A stretch of DNA of 60,229 nucleotides from Chloroflexota bacterium (GCA_013388845.1 JACAEN010000024.1:1-60229); one strand, 5' to 3'; shown: positions 41,396-50,875, numbered from the stretch's first letter. Notes: generated by a model not told the origin, from the sequence alone. Numbers and translations are program-made.

Positions 41396-41453
41396 TCATA
41401 AAAAGAGCGAAACGAATTTTTTACGGGATACTGGCATATGGGAAATTTTGTTC

Positions 41454-42077
41454 TTATCTCTTTGTCGCTCGCACAATTTTGTCAATTACGGGAGTAATAT
41501 CCTGCGAGGTATCAACAACAAGGTGATTGCGAGAAATCTTTTCCCTTCGAGATTTCATTTTATTATACACTTCCCAGTCGGCTTCCGAGTCATATTGAGG
41601 TATAGTTGCTTTTTCTCGATCCAGAAGGCGTTGTCGCACCACTTCCGTGGGAGCTTCAACCCAGACCAGGATGAGCTTTGCCCCGGCTCTTTCGGCAGCG
41701 CGGTAAAGATATTCTCGATGGTGCTCCAGCAGGTTTGTGGCGTCAAAAATGACCGGTATTCCCTTCCTTAAAAGCTCTTCGATGAGAACATGGCAGGCGG
41801 AGAAAAGCCGCTTATTTTCGCTTTCATTATACTGGGGAGCGGGGAACAGGATTTTTCGCAAAGTGTCGCTGGCTAAGATGAGAAAAGGCAACCTTTCAGC
41901 CAGCTTGCGGCAGAAAAAAGACTTGCCTGTGCCTGGCAAGCCACTGACTACTATGAGTGGAGGCTCTACCTGAGGTTGAGGTAAGCCATTAAGGCTTTGT
42001 CTTAATTTCTTGACATCTTCGTCTAAGATGCTGACCATAGCATGACAATTATCACCATGAGTCAGCCTGTGTGTCAA
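41454..42077 (-). CDS. P-loop ATP-binding protein, small-molecule/zeta-type kinase
   Basis: A 207-residue P-loop protein. Walker A GLPGTGKS is near residues 46-53; IFDATNLLEHHREYLYRAA near 110 and VWVEAPTEVVRQRLLDRE near 138 are typical of the AAA_33/zeta-toxin-like kinase group, which phosphorylates nucleosides, sugars or tRNA-linked substrates. The substrate is not identifiable. A later ATG (42038) is an alternative start. No antitoxin-like partner is adjacent. Confidence 0.85.
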   Translation of the reverse strand: MTHRLTHGDNCHAMVSILDEDVKKLRQSLNGLPQPQVEPPLIVVSGLPGTGKSFFCRKLAERLPFLILASDTLRKILFPAPQYNESENKRLFSACHVLIEELLRKGIPVIFDATNLLEHHREYLYRAAERAGAKLILVWVEAPTEVVRQRLLDREKATIPQYDSEADWEVYNKMKSRREKISRNHLVVDTSQDITPVIDKIVRATKR

Positions 42078-42094
42078 GATGTTAGAGTTGCGGT

Positions 42095-42193
42095 TTGACC
42101 GACGTGGTGGCTGAAAAAGCAGTGTCTATCGTCCGGAATGATGAAGGGCAAGAGGACAAAAGATACGTGATAGAATTCAAAGAGCGCTGTTAA
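42095..42193 (+). CDS. Possible tiny ORF or 3' remnant of a lost gene
   Basis: A 32-residue plus-strand frame (TTG 42095 to TAA 42191-42193) reading TDVVAEKAVSIVRN..RYVIEFKERC. Amino-acid pattern looks protein-like but there is no ribosome-binding site and it sits between two reverse-strand genes. I take it as a possible remnant. Confidence 0.25.
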   Translation: MTDVVAEKAVSIVRNDEGQEDKRYVIEFKERC

Positions 42194-42211
42194 CATCCAG
42201 CTTGGAGGGCG

Positions 42212-43231
42212 TCAAGTCTCTATTGTTCTCGTTTCGGCTTTTCTAAGAAATGCGGTGACGACAACCGGGTCGAACTGAGTGCCAGAACAGCGCTTAATTT
42301 CGTCTATAGCTTTTGTGATAGATAGTGCTGGGCGATATGGTCGGTCGGATATCATGGCATCAAAGGCATCGGCTACAGCCAGAATTCTGGCTCCCAGTGG
42401 TATGTCATCGCCTGCTACAACCTGATGAAGTCCGCTGCCATCATAATGGGCGTGGTGGTGCTCAATAATTTCAGCTATTCTCTCATTAACCACCGGCCGA
42501 ACGATTTCAGCGCCGATATGGGCGTGTGTCATAATGTGCTCGTACTCTTCGTCTGTCAACTTAGCGGGCTTATTCTGGATAAGCTGGTCAATGGCAATCT
42601 TCCCGACGTCGTGGAGCAAACCCCCCCAGCGCAAGTCTTCCATTTCCTGTGCAGATAGGCCAAGTTCATTGCCTACAGCTAGTGCTATCTCGCTCACCCG
42701 GCGAGAATGTCCAGCAGTATACCTGTCCTTGGCTTCGAGGGCAGATACCAGTGCCTCAATGGCGCCCAGGAAAAGTTTTCTAATCTCTCCCGTCTGCTCC
42801 TCAACTTTTTCCTCCAGGTATTGCTGGTACTCCCTGAGCTCGAGCTGGAGATGCCTTTTCTCAAGAGCTCTTTGGACAGCTAGGGAAAGTTCGTCCAGGT
42901 TGAAGGGCTTGCAGAGATAGTCATCAGCCCCTTGCTTCAGACATTGAATAGCCACATTAATCTCAGTAACAGCCGTAGCCATGATAACCGCTGTGTCAGG
43001 ATAGTCGGACTTTATTTCCGGGAGGAGTTCGATTCCTGATTTACCGGGCATCTTTATATCCAGAATAACCAGGGCAATTGGACTGGTGGCCAGTGTGTTC
43101 AAGACTTGCTCAGCATCACTTGCCTCCTCACACTGGTAGCCTTCTCTGGATAATTTCTGGCACAGAACCCTCCTGATCGCTGCTTCATCATCCACGATAA
43201 GCAATATTTCTCGCTCGTTAGCCTGTTTCAT
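42212..43231 (-). CDS. Response regulator with HD-GYP-type output domain
   Basis: A 339-residue REC-HD-GYP protein. The receiver domain (residues 8-122) has the acidic pocket IVDDE, phospho-acceptor ILDIKMPG (near 57-64) and CKPF. A coiled linker (125-150) leads to the HD domain: GHSRRV, LLHDVGKI (near 207), HHHAHYDGSG (near 250). The class degrades cyclic di-GMP, but the GYP tripeptide is replaced here by GLH, so activity may be altered. It lies 15 bases after the histidine kinase gene, its likely partner. Confidence 0.93.
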   Translation of the reverse strand: MKQANEREILLIVDDEAAIRRVLCQKLSREGYQCEEASDAEQVLNTLATSPIALVILDIKMPGKSGIELLPEIKSDYPDTAVIMATAVTEINVAIQCLKQGADDYLCKPFNLDELSLAVQRALEKRHLQLELREYQQYLEEKVEEQTGEIRKLFLGAIEALVSALEAKDRYTAGHSRRVSEIALAVGNELGLSAQEMEDLRWGGLLHDVGKIAIDQLIQNKPAKLTDEEYEHIMTHAHIGAEIVRPVVNERIAEIIEHHHAHYDGSGLHQVVAGDDIPLGARILAVADAFDAMISDRPYRPALSITKAIDEIKRCSGTQFDPVVVTAFLRKAETRTIET

Positions 43232-43246
43232 GGCATCTCTATATGG

Positions 43247-45817
43247 TCAGGGGGTGGTAATGGGCAGTTCGATAATGAAAGTGGCTCCTTCACCGAGCTC
43301 GCTCCTGGCATATATCTGCCCACCATGCTCAGCCACTATCCCGTGGCAGATGCTCAAACCCAGCCCGGTTCCCTTGCCGGCTGGTTTGGTGGTGAAGAAG
43401 GGGTCGAATACCCGCCCCAGATTTTCCGGTGGGATACCCGGGCCATCATCGGCGAAGGAAATCATCACGTTGCTGTTCTGTTTCTTGGTGGTAATGGTCA
43501 GAGTTCCCCTGTTGTGTGCCTCGGTCATAAAGTATTCGGCGTTGATGATGATATTCAGAAAAACTTGCTGCATCTGGAAACGGTCCACCATGATTTCGGG
43601 AAGGTCAGGGGCAAGCTGTTTCTTGACCTCGATGCTATTCACTTTGAGTTCATAGGCCCGCAGTTTCAGCACATCTTCGATAATATTATTTATCTGGCTA
43701 AGCTGCTTCACAGGGGTGTGCTTTCGGGCAAATGTCAGGAGATTCTTGGTTACGTTGGCCGCCCGCTGAGCCTCGTTGTAAATAAACTCCACATCCTCAC
43801 GGAGGTCATCAGGGATATCCCTCTCCTTGAGCAACTGGGAGAAACCGATGATGCTCGTCAACGGATTGTTGAGTTCGTGGGCGGTGCCGGCTGCCAACTC
43901 ACCCAGGGAGGCCAGCCGGTCAGCCATCATAAGCCGCTCATGTTGTTGCTTTTGCGCAGTAATGTCTCTGGTAACATGTACAGTGCCAATGACCTCGCCT
44001 CGCTTATCGAGAATCGGTGATGTTGACTCCAGGAGGTATTTTCCCAGGTGGGATTCGTAGAACTCTGCCGCCGCAGGTTTCCCGGTTGCTAACGTCTGCT
44101 GGTGGGGGCAGCCTGAGTGGGGTTTTTCACCCTTGTGTAGCTCATAGCAGTGCTTACCGATGACCTGACTCAGGTCTGTGTTAAACATGTTGGCAAATGC
44201 TTTGTTTGCCAGCTGAATTCGGAAGTCCCTGTCATGAATGGAAATAGCATCGCTGATGGAATCGAAGGTCTCTTTCCATTCCTCGGCTGCCAGCTTGAGT
44301 GCCTCCTCCATCTTCTTGCGCTCCGTAATGTCTCTGGCAACGGTGACGTGGCCAATCAGATTGCCCGAGGCGTCCTTTAACACGCTGGTGCTTAACTCAC
44401 CTGGAAACTCAGAACCATCTGCCCTGAACAAGGTGCATTCGACCCTTCTAGTCGCACCCTGTTTTATGGCTTTCTTCACGGCGGCTGCTACTGTCTCACG
44501 GTCGCTGGGCGCAACCAGTTCGAAAGCATTCTTCCCTAGAAGCTCGTCCTTGGAACTGAAGCCATGCATCTCTACCGTTCTTTGGTTTACCTCGGTGATG
44601 ATGCCTTTCAGATCAATAAGGGATATTCCGTCGGTGACTGACTCAAACATTTCCCGTAACTTTTCTTCCGAATTCCGCACTGCCTCCTCCATCTTCTTGC
44701 GTGCGCTGACATCCCGGCAGACGCAGAAGATTAACTTCTGCCCCCGGAACATAGCCGCATTGATGCTGATATCAACATCAAAGACAGAGCCATCCTTGCG
44801 AGTGTGCTTTGTCTCCAGGTGGAAACCTTTCTCATCAACAGCACGCCCCATCTCGAGCAGTTTCTCGGGGGGGAACTGCTTATCCCAGTCCCAGGTGTGG
44901 AGCTTACGGACTTCCTCGAGGGTATAGCCCAGCATCTCGGCAAAGCGCTGGTTAGCCTCTACCACTGCGGCGTCCTCGTCGAGGACAACTATCCCGTCCA
45001 GGGACTGGTCAATCAGGATACGGCGGCGGGTTGCCTCATCAGCCAGCGCCTGCTCCATCCTCTTGCGCTCGGTGATATTCCGACCAACCTCAAGACAGGC
45101 AACAATCCTCCCTTCGGCGTCTTTGATGGGGTTAGCCGTATTCTCCCAGAAGGTGACCTCCCCCGAAGGCAGTGTTCTCATCCTCTCTGCGATGTGTGAC
45201 TTACCATCCTTAAATGCCTTTTTTACCGGACATCCGTCACACACCTTATCTTGGCCTTCAAAGACTCGATAGCACTTCTCCCCCACACGGTCACCGCCAC
45301 TAGACGCCTTTGACACCTCATTCTGGAAAATAATGTTATATTCTGTATCTTGTATAGAGAGTCCATCCGACATGGCATCTATTAGCGATTGCAGCTTATT
45401 CTTCTCGGCTTGCAGTGCCTCCTCTGCTTGCTTGCGTTCGGTGATGTCTACGAAGCTTGCCAGGGTTGCCCGTCTCCCACGGTACTGGATGGAGGCAAGT
45501 GACTCTACTACCCAGTGAATGCTGCCATCTTTGTGCACCACCCTGAATTCATATGGCAGGGTGAGTTTGCCCTTCAGCGTCTTTATGACATTTTCTCTGA
45601 CTCGCTGCCGGTCTTCGGGAACCACGATCTCCAAGGAGTCCTTGCCCAGCAATTCATCTTGTCTGTAGCCGGTGTTACTCTGGAAGGTGGGGTTGATGTA
45701 GCAAAACTTTCCGTCCTGTATGATGCAAACTCCAACTGGTGCCTTGTTGCACAGGACCTCGAATAATCTTTCCGTCTCTGTTCGTTTGGGCTTGGTTCCT
45801 TTGGTCGCTAATGTCAT
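43247..45817 (-). CDS. Multi-PAS sensor histidine kinase
   Basis: An 856-residue soluble kinase with no membrane segment. Five PAS domains end at the repeated DITERK-type motifs near residues 127, 250, 373, 500 and 621. PAS2 and PAS5 carry Cys motifs (CYRVFEGQDKVCDGCP and CYELHKGEKPHSGCP), suggesting redox or cofactor sensing. The HisKA domain has the phospho-acceptor in AAGTAHELNNPLTS (near 648); the ATPase domain shows N, G1 (DDGPGIP) and G2 (GKGTGLGLS) boxes. It lies 12 bases after the HTH gene and 15 before the REC-HD-GYP gene. Confidence 0.95.
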   Translation of the reverse strand: MTLATKGTKPKRTETERLFEVLCNKAPVGVCIIQDGKFCYINPTFQSNTGYRQDELLGKDSLEIVVPEDRQRVRENVIKTLKGKLTLPYEFRVVHKDGSIHWVVESLASIQYRGRRATLASFVDITERKQAEEALQAEKNKLQSLIDAMSDGLSIQDTEYNIIFQNEVSKASSGGDRVGEKCYRVFEGQDKVCDGCPVKKAFKDGKSHIAERMRTLPSGEVTFWENTANPIKDAEGRIVACLEVGRNITERKRMEQALADEATRRRILIDQSLDGIVVLDEDAAVVEANQRFAEMLGYTLEEVRKLHTWDWDKQFPPEKLLEMGRAVDEKGFHLETKHTRKDGSVFDVDISINAAMFRGQKLIFCVCRDVSARKKMEEAVRNSEEKLREMFESVTDGISLIDLKGIITEVNQRTVEMHGFSSKDELLGKNAFELVAPSDRETVAAAVKKAIKQGATRRVECTLFRADGSEFPGELSTSVLKDASGNLIGHVTVARDITERKKMEEALKLAAEEWKETFDSISDAISIHDRDFRIQLANKAFANMFNTDLSQVIGKHCYELHKGEKPHSGCPHQQTLATGKPAAAEFYESHLGKYLLESTSPILDKRGEVIGTVHVTRDITAQKQQHERLMMADRLASLGELAAGTAHELNNPLTSIIGFSQLLKERDIPDDLREDVEFIYNEAQRAANVTKNLLTFARKHTPVKQLSQINNIIEDVLKLRAYELKVNSIEVKKQLAPDLPEIMVDRFQMQQVFLNIIINAEYFMTEAHNRGTLTITTKKQNSNVMISFADDGPGIPPENLGRVFDPFFTTKPAGKGTGLGLSICHGIVAEHGGQIYARSELGEGATFIIELPITTP

Positions 45818-45829
45818 ATATCCACTCGC

Positions 45830-46048
45830 TCAGTTTCCTCGACTTATGGCTGTAACATGGCTGGTCTTCGCTCTCATGGTCTCCATCTGAGCTGGGGTAA
45901 ATAGTCTCCAGCCCCGCCAGTCCCGGTACTCGACGTCGGAAAATATCCCTTCTTTTAACCACCGAAAGAGGGTATTTCTGCTGATGCCAATCATCCGGCA
46001 AACTTCGGCTGTCCTGTAATAAGTCTGGCCGTTAATAACCACAGGCAT
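45830..46048 (-). CDS. Small MerR/excisionase-type HTH protein
   Basis: A 72-residue DNA-binding protein with a winged HTH of the HTH_17/MerR type: YYRTAEVCRMIGISRNTLFRWLKEG, with RDWRGWRLFTPAQ as the wing. ATG 46048 is chosen because GGGAGAGG precedes it; the frame is open to 46072. It is the first gene of a three-gene operon with the PAS kinase and REC-HD-GYP regulator, so it may control that operon. It lacks an effector domain. Confidence 0.82.
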   Translation of the reverse strand: MPVVINGQTYYRTAEVCRMIGISRNTLFRWLKEGIFSDVEYRDWRGWRLFTPAQMETMRAKTSHVTAISRGN

Positions 46049-46134
46049 GTCGCCTCTCCCGAAACTACTCAACTATGCCATAATATACCATTACTATAGA
46101 CATGCGCTCGAGGAAGTGTCAATGACCCGTTGGT

Positions 46135-46167
46135 ACCAGTTATTCCCTTACTTTAGTAAGTACTGGT
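46135..46167. promoter_or_regulatory. Nested inverted repeat upstream of the HTH gene
   Basis: ACCAGT (46135-46140) pairs with ACTGGT (46162-46167), and inside it CTTACT (46147-46152) pairs with AGTAAG (46155-46160). A further CTGGT-C-ACCAG palindrome lies at about 46241-46251. These may be operator sites for the HTH protein. Confidence 0.35.
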
Positions 46168-46372
46168 CGGTTCAATGGCTCCGGTTAGTCGAATACTTGA
46201 TGCCCAGCGCTGGCACTGTTTGTACACTCCTCTATTCCGGCTGGTCACCAGTGGCATAGGTTGCCACATTTATCATTCCAGACTATAGTGGGGTGCGAGA
46301 CAAGTCCATTTTTATAAGCGGAAGACGCTGATTAAAAATGCAGTCGCCCAATTTATTGGGCTCGCTCCTAAC

Positions 46373-46500
46373 AGGTAAGCTTATCTGCAGATTCCCCCTC
46401 TTAAGATAAGAGGGGCTAGGGGAGTTATGAAGGAGTCCCCCCCTTGCCATAACCCCCTTTATCCCCCTTACCTTAAGAGGGATAGCGAAGGATAGAGCCC
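46373..46500. repeat. CCTTAAGG-type interspersed element, copy 2
   Basis: It contains TTCCCCCTCTTAAGATAAGA, GGGGAGTTATGAAGGAG and CCCCCTTACCTTAAGAGGGA in a self-complementary layout, matching the reverse complement of 28281-28425. It occupies much of the 530-base gap (46073-46602) between the HTH gene and uvrB; no gene is supported in this gap. Confidence 0.65.
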
Positions 46501-46602
46501 TTATTTTAGGGGGGACAGAGAGCCCTAATCTTTGAGAGCAAGCTTGTGGGAAGGACTGGACTATTACGATTTGGGAAAAGCTAAACTGTAACAGGAGTGG
46601 TC

Positions 46603-48630
46603 TCAAGTAGATTCAATTCCTGGTGAACGACTACTCCGATTATCTTTCACCATGGGCGAAACTAATTCCTCGTCTTTTCTTAATTCGATAATGCGGTCAC
46701 GGAGCATAGCCGCCTTTTCAAACTCCAGATTTTTGGCCGCTGCCTTCATCTGGGATTCTAGTTGTCTGATAAGCTGGAGTATTTCCTCTTTGGAAATAGG
46801 AGTAACTGTATAAGGAACCCTTGTCTCGGCTACCACTTGGACTCTCTCAGCTATATCTTTAATTGCCTTCTTGATTCCTTGAGGGGTTATGCCGTGCTCC
46901 TTATTATAAGCTTCCTGAACCTGTCGCCGGCGCTGGGTTTCCTCTATTGCCTTCTGCATAGATTGAGTAATGGTATCAGCATACATTATGACGTGGGCAT
47001 TTATGTGTCTGGCAGCGCGTCCCATGGTTTGAATGAGCGCCTCCTCTGACCTGAGATAGCCTTCCTTGTCGGCATCGAGTATGGCAACTAGGCTGACCTC
47101 GGGCAGGTCCAACCCCTCGCGAAGGAGATTTATGCCCACAACCACGTCATAGACGCCGAGGCGGAGGTCACGGAGAATCTCTACTCGCTCTAAAGTCTCT
47201 ACCTCCGAATGCAGGTAATGAGTTTTAATCTCCATTTCCTTCAAGTAGTCGCTCAATTCCTCTGCCATTCGCTTGGTCAAGGTCGTCACCAGGCAGCGCT
47301 CCCCTCTGGCCACCCGGCTTTTTATCTGATAAACGAGGTCATCAATTTGTCCCTTAACGGGTTTAACCTCCACAGTCGGCTCCAGCAAACCAGTGGGGCG
47401 GACTAATTGCTCCACTATTTGCTGGCTATGTTCATATTCATACGGCTTGGGTGTGGCAGAGACGTAAATAACCTGGTTGATGTGCTGGTTAAACTCTTCA
47501 AAATTCAGTGGGCGGTTATCCAGGGCTGAAGGAAGGCGAAAGCCGTAATCAACCAATGTCTGCTTTCGAGAAATATCGCCGTGGTACATGCCTCTTATCT
47601 GGGGTAGAGTCATGTGTGATTCATCAATGAATAGCAGGAAATCGTCGGGGAAGTAATCCAGCAGAGTCCAGGGTGTGCTTCCTGGTGCTCGGCGCTGGAG
47701 ATGCCGGGAGTAGTTTTCCACCCCGGTGCAGTACCCCACCTCTTGAAGCATTTCAATATCGTAATTGGTCCGCGCCTCCAGCCTCTGCGCTTCCAGTAAC
47801 TTTCCTTGGCTCCTTAACTCCTTTAATCTTTCCTCTAGCTCGACTTTAATATCCTCGATTGCCGCCAGCAACTTCTCGCGGGAGGTAACAAAGTGCTTGG
47901 CCGGGTAAATATCTACTTGGTCGCGGTGAGCTAGCACCTCGCCGGTTAGAGGGTCAACTTCCACAATGCGCTCAATCTCGTCTCCCCAGAATTCGATTCT
48001 CAGGGCTGTTTCCTCGTAAGCTGGCTGAATCTCTAGAGTGTCTCCACGGATGCGGAATTTGCCCCTGGTAAAATCATAATCGTTTCTTTCATATTGCATA
48101 TCCACCAAACGACGGGCCAGCTTATCGCGTTTATAGTTTTTACCTCTTTCAATAGAAAGGGCAAAGCTGTGATATTCTTCAGGTGCGCCCAAGCTATAAA
48201 TACAGGAGACTGAAGCGACGATAATTACATCTCGGCGGGTGAACAGAGACCTAGTAGCGGCATGCCGTAGTTTATCAATCTCCTCGTTTATATCGGTTTC
48301 CTTCTCGATATAGAGGTCGATGCTGGGAACATAAGCCTCTGGCTGGTAATAGTCATAATAGCTGACAAAATACTCCACAGCATTTTCGGGGAAGAATTCT
48401 CTGAACTCGGTTGCCAGTTGAGCCGCCAAGGTTTTGTTGTGACAAATAACCAGGGTTGGCCTTTGCACCCTCTCGATGACATTAGCCATGGTGAAGGTCT
48501 TGCCACTACCAGTGACTCCCAGCAGTGTTTGCTCCCGGTAACCCTTGTTCAGTCCCTCAACCAGCTCATTTACGGCCTGCGGCTGGTCGCCGGTAAGACG
48601 GAAGTCGGAAACTATTGTAAACTGGGGCAT
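46603..48630 (-). CDS. uvrB: Excinuclease ABC subunit B
   Basis: A 675-residue DNA helicase-like damage-verification subunit of nucleotide-excision repair, partner of UvrC (6796-8703). Walker A GVTGSGKT is at about residues 38-45; the beta-hairpin [12 protein letters not shown] is near 92-103; helicase motifs IDESH (near 338), YVSATP and [14 protein letters not shown] (near 503) and QTMGRAARH follow. A C-terminal UVR motif ([21 protein letters not shown]) binds UvrC. Length is typical. uvrA is not in the window. Confidence 0.98.
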   Translation of the reverse strand: MPQFTIVSDFRLTGDQPQAVNELVEGLNKGYREQTLLGVTGSGKTFTMANVIERVQRPTLVICHNKTLAAQLATEFREFFPENAVEYFVSYYDYYQPEAYVPSIDLYIEKETDINEEIDKLRHAATRSLFTRRDVIIVASVSCIYSLGAPEEYHSFALSIERGKNYKRDKLARRLVDMQYERNDYDFTRGKFRIRGDTLEIQPAYEETALRIEFWGDEIERIVEVDPLTGEVLAHRDQVDIYPAKHFVTSREKLLAAIEDIKVELEERLKELRSQGKLLEAQRLEARTNYDIEMLQEVGYCTGVENYSRHLQRRAPGSTPWTLLDYFPDDFLLFIDESHMTLPQIRGMYHGDISRKQTLVDYGFRLPSALDNRPLNFEEFNQHINQVIYVSATPKPYEYEHSQQIVEQLVRPTGLLEPTVEVKPVKGQIDDLVYQIKSRVARGERCLVTTLTKRMAEELSDYLKEMEIKTHYLHSEVETLERVEILRDLRLGVYDVVVGINLLREGLDLPEVSLVAILDADKEGYLRSEEALIQTMGRAARHINAHVIMYADTITQSMQKAIEETQRRRQVQEAYNKEHGITPQGIKKAIKDIAERVQVVAETRVPYTVTPISKEEILQLIRQLESQMKAAAKNLEFEKAAMLRDRIIELRKDEELVSPMVKDNRSSRSPGIEST

Positions 48631-48742
48631 TGAGCTCCCTCACTACAATAAAAACAGCCACCCTTAATATATAAGAGATAGCAAAATTTTGCATAATCAG
48701 CAGGGGAGCACCATGCACAGGTGCTGGGTCAAATCAAATGTC

Positions 48743-48771
48743 TTGTTTAAGATAGTAAGCCATGTTAAAAT
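48743..48771 (+). promoter_or_regulatory. Sigma-70-type promoter for the 86-residue protein and gltX
   Basis: TTGTTT (48743-48748), 17-base spacer and TAAAAT (48766-48771). Transcription would start near 48783; GAAAGGAAA precedes the ATG at 48808. Confidence 0.5.
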
Positions 48772-48807
48772 TGCGTTATCCCCAATAAGAGAAAGGAAAT
48801 TGGTTCT

Positions 48808-49068
48808 ATGAAGTCCTATGAAGAACTCAGTGAAGAGCAAGGGAGGAGGGAAACAAGTTTCTTGGCTAGTTTAATGGGAGATGTTGGGCTAAAAGAATTA
48901 TCGGATTTGGAGAGTAGTTTGGGTCAGCGGCGGGATGAAATACTGTTCAAGCTAACTACGGAAATAGAGGATACCAAGAATGCCCTCAATCAAGTTGAGC
49001 AGCTTGCTCAGAGGCTTAAGAAATATCTGGAACGGTTAAGAAAGATACATCAAGCTCTCTCTAAGTGA
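48808..49068 (+). CDS. Small coiled-coil protein of unknown function
   Basis: An 86-residue, highly charged protein, entirely helical by composition, with heptad-like hydrophobics from about residue 35 to 82 (ELSDLESSLGQRRDEILFKL, then VEQLAQRLKKYLERLRKIHQ). No Cys, signal or membrane segment. Well-placed promoter and ribosome-binding site support it as a real gene. It lies 31 bases before gltX and is probably cotranscribed. Function unknown. Confidence 0.65.
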   Translation: MKSYEELSEEQGRRETSFLASLMGDVGLKELSDLESSLGQRRDEILFKLTTEIEDTKNALNQVEQLAQRLKKYLERLRKIHQALSK

Positions 49069-49099
49069 GTTTAGGTCAGGCGAATTAAAATAGAGCTCG

Positions 49100-50563
49100 A
49101 TGCAGCCTGAATTAAAAAGTCCGGTCAGAGTTCGTTTTGCACCCAGTCCTACAGGGTATCCGCATTTAGGCAACATCAGGACTGCTTTATTCAACTGGCT
49201 TTTTGCTCGTCACTATGGTGGCAAATTCATCCTGAGAATCGAGGATACTGACGTTGCTCGTAAAGTGGAAGGCGCAGTGGAGGCGATACTGGATAGCCTG
49301 CAGTGGCTGGGACTGGATTGGGATGAAGGGCCTTATTTCCAATCGCAGCGATTGCCTATTTACCGTGAAACTGGTCACAAATTGCTTGAGGAGGGTCATG
49401 CCTATTTATGTTACTGCTCTCCAGAGCGATTAGAGGCGATGCGTCAGGAGCAGATAAAGCGTAAACAGCCACCGAAATATGATCGCCGTTGTCGGGATTT
49501 AGCACAACAGGAAAAGACTCGGTTACAGGCCACAGGTATTACTCCTGTGATTCGTTTTACAACACCTCTCGAAGGCGAAACCACTTTCCATGACTTAATT
49601 CGGGGCCCGGTAACTTTCAAGAATGATACTTTAGACGACTTCGTCTTGCTCAAATCCGATGGTTATCCAACGTATCATTTGGCCAGCGTAGTAGATGACC
49701 ACATGATGGCTATCTCACATGTGCTTAGAGCCGATGAGTGGCTCTCCAGCACTCCTCGCCACGTTTTGCTTTACCAGGCTCTAAACTGGCAACCTCCACA
49801 ATTCGCTCATTTGCCCATGATTCTGGGACCGGACCGTGCCAAGCTGTCCAAAAGGCACGGTGCTACCACTGTTACCGAATACCAAAAGCAAGGATATCTC
49901 CCTGAGGCCGTGGTCAATTTCTTGGCGCTTTTGGGCTGGTCACTTGATGACCGGACTGAACTTTTATCCCGAGAAGAATTGATAAAGCACTTCTCTCTGG
50001 AAAGGGTGGGCAAAACGCCAGCCATTTTTAACAAGGATAAGCTGGAATGGATGAACGGAGTTTATTTGCGCAAACTAAGCCTGGGAGAATTTGTCCAGCA
50101 AGCCCTGCCATTTTTGGATAGGGAGTTGCCAAAGTCGGTAGAACGTCCATTGGACAAGACTTACGTCAGCCAGGTTCTGTCTCTTATTCAGGAGCGAGCC
50201 AAGACACTGGTTGAAGTTCCTCAACTTGCTAGCTTTTTCTTCCTTGACGAGCTGCAATATGATACAGGCTTGCTTTTAAGCGGGAAACTGGATGCCAAGT
50301 CAGCCGCTAACGCTATTACGATTGCCTCGCAAAAATTAGAAGAAGTAATGACCTGGGATGCCACTGCGCTTGAGAGTGCCCTGCGCCCTCTGGCCGCAGA
50401 GCTAAACTTGGACACAGGGAAATTCTTTGGTCTATTAAGGGTGGCAATTACCGGGCGTACTGCAGCACCGCCGCTGTTTCAGACTATGGCAGTGTTGGGA
50501 AAAGAGAGATGCCTGAAACGATTCAATGCAGCCTTGCAATTGCTATCCACCTATTCTAACTAG
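49100..50563 (+). CDS. gltX: Glutamyl-tRNA synthetase
   Basis: A 487-residue class I synthetase charging tRNA-Glu (encoded at 11842-11915) with glutamate. The HIGH-type motif is PTGYPHLGN (near residues 14-22), the KMSKS-type motif KLSKRHG (near 249-255). The C-terminal anticodon-binding domain (near 330-487) is full length, ending with RTAAPPLFQTMAVLGKE. The cysteine-rich CYCSPERLEA (near 109) is a common feature of the family. Start ATG 49100. Confidence 0.97.
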   Translation: MQPELKSPVRVRFAPSPTGYPHLGNIRTALFNWLFARHYGGKFILRIEDTDVARKVEGAVEAILDSLQWLGLDWDEGPYFQSQRLPIYRETGHKLLEEGHAYLCYCSPERLEAMRQEQIKRKQPPKYDRRCRDLAQQEKTRLQATGITPVIRFTTPLEGETTFHDLIRGPVTFKNDTLDDFVLLKSDGYPTYHLASVVDDHMMAISHVLRADEWLSSTPRHVLLYQALNWQPPQFAHLPMILGPDRAKLSKRHGATTVTEYQKQGYLPEAVVNFLALLGWSLDDRTELLSREELIKHFSLERVGKTPAIFNKDKLEWMNGVYLRKLSLGEFVQQALPFLDRELPKSVERPLDKTYVSQVLSLIQERAKTLVEVPQLASFFFLDELQYDTGLLLSGKLDAKSAANAITIASQKLEEVMTWDATALESALRPLAAELNLDTGKFFGLLRVAITGRTAAPPLFQTMAVLGKERCLKRFNAALQLLSTYSN

Positions 50564-50658
50564 AATGCCCATGTATCTTTGTAGCCGGACTCCGAGTAGT
50601 CTTAAACTCCTGCCTCGCCTGCCGAAATGGTCAAAAATTTATAATCTTTGCTTTGGAG

Positions 50659-50687
50659 GCACAAAAGGTATTGACAAAGCTTTGTGC
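50659..50687. promoter_or_regulatory. Inverted repeat overlapping a TTGACA box
   Basis: GCACAAA (50659-50665) and TTTGTGC (50681-50687) form a perfect inverted repeat that encloses a consensus TTGACA (50671-50676) upstream of the DUF5679 gene. The matching -10 is weak (TAACAA 17 bases on). This looks like an operator over a -35 box. Confidence 0.4.
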
Positions 50688-50731
50688 TTATAGTAACAAT
50701 ATAGACATAGCAAGATTAAAAGGAGGTTATG

Positions 50732-50875
50732 ATGGCAACAGCTTATTGTATGAAGTGCAGGAGAAAGGTGGAGATAAGAAACCCCAGAAGGGTTATGCTC
50801 AAGAACCGCCGACCAGCAACCCAGGGTGTCTGTCCCATCTGCGGCACAAAAGTATTCAGAATAGAGAAAGCCTAA
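50732..50875 (+). CDS. DUF5679 zinc-ribbon protein
   Basis: A 47-residue protein starting MATAYCMKCRRKVEIRNP and containing KNRRPATQGVCPICGTKVFRI. The CxxC..CxxC ribbon and the PATQGxCPxCGTK block match the small DUF5679 family, which is conserved and uncharacterised. Two ATGs are adjacent; the second (50732) is five bases after a perfect AGGAGG and is preferred. It is followed by a gap of 666 bases up to leuS. Confidence 0.85.
   Translation: MATAYCMKCRRKVEIRNPRRVMLKNRRPATQGVCPICGTKVFRIEKA

Noticed and set aside
41454-42193. Zeta-toxin/antitoxin pair
   Set aside because: The kinase resembles AAA_33/zeta-type P-loop proteins, but the adjacent 32-residue frame is on the other strand and has no antitoxin features.
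46283-46606. Reverse-strand open frame of 107 codons before uvrB
   Set aside because: Its sequence is the CCTTAAGG repeat element, not protein-like.
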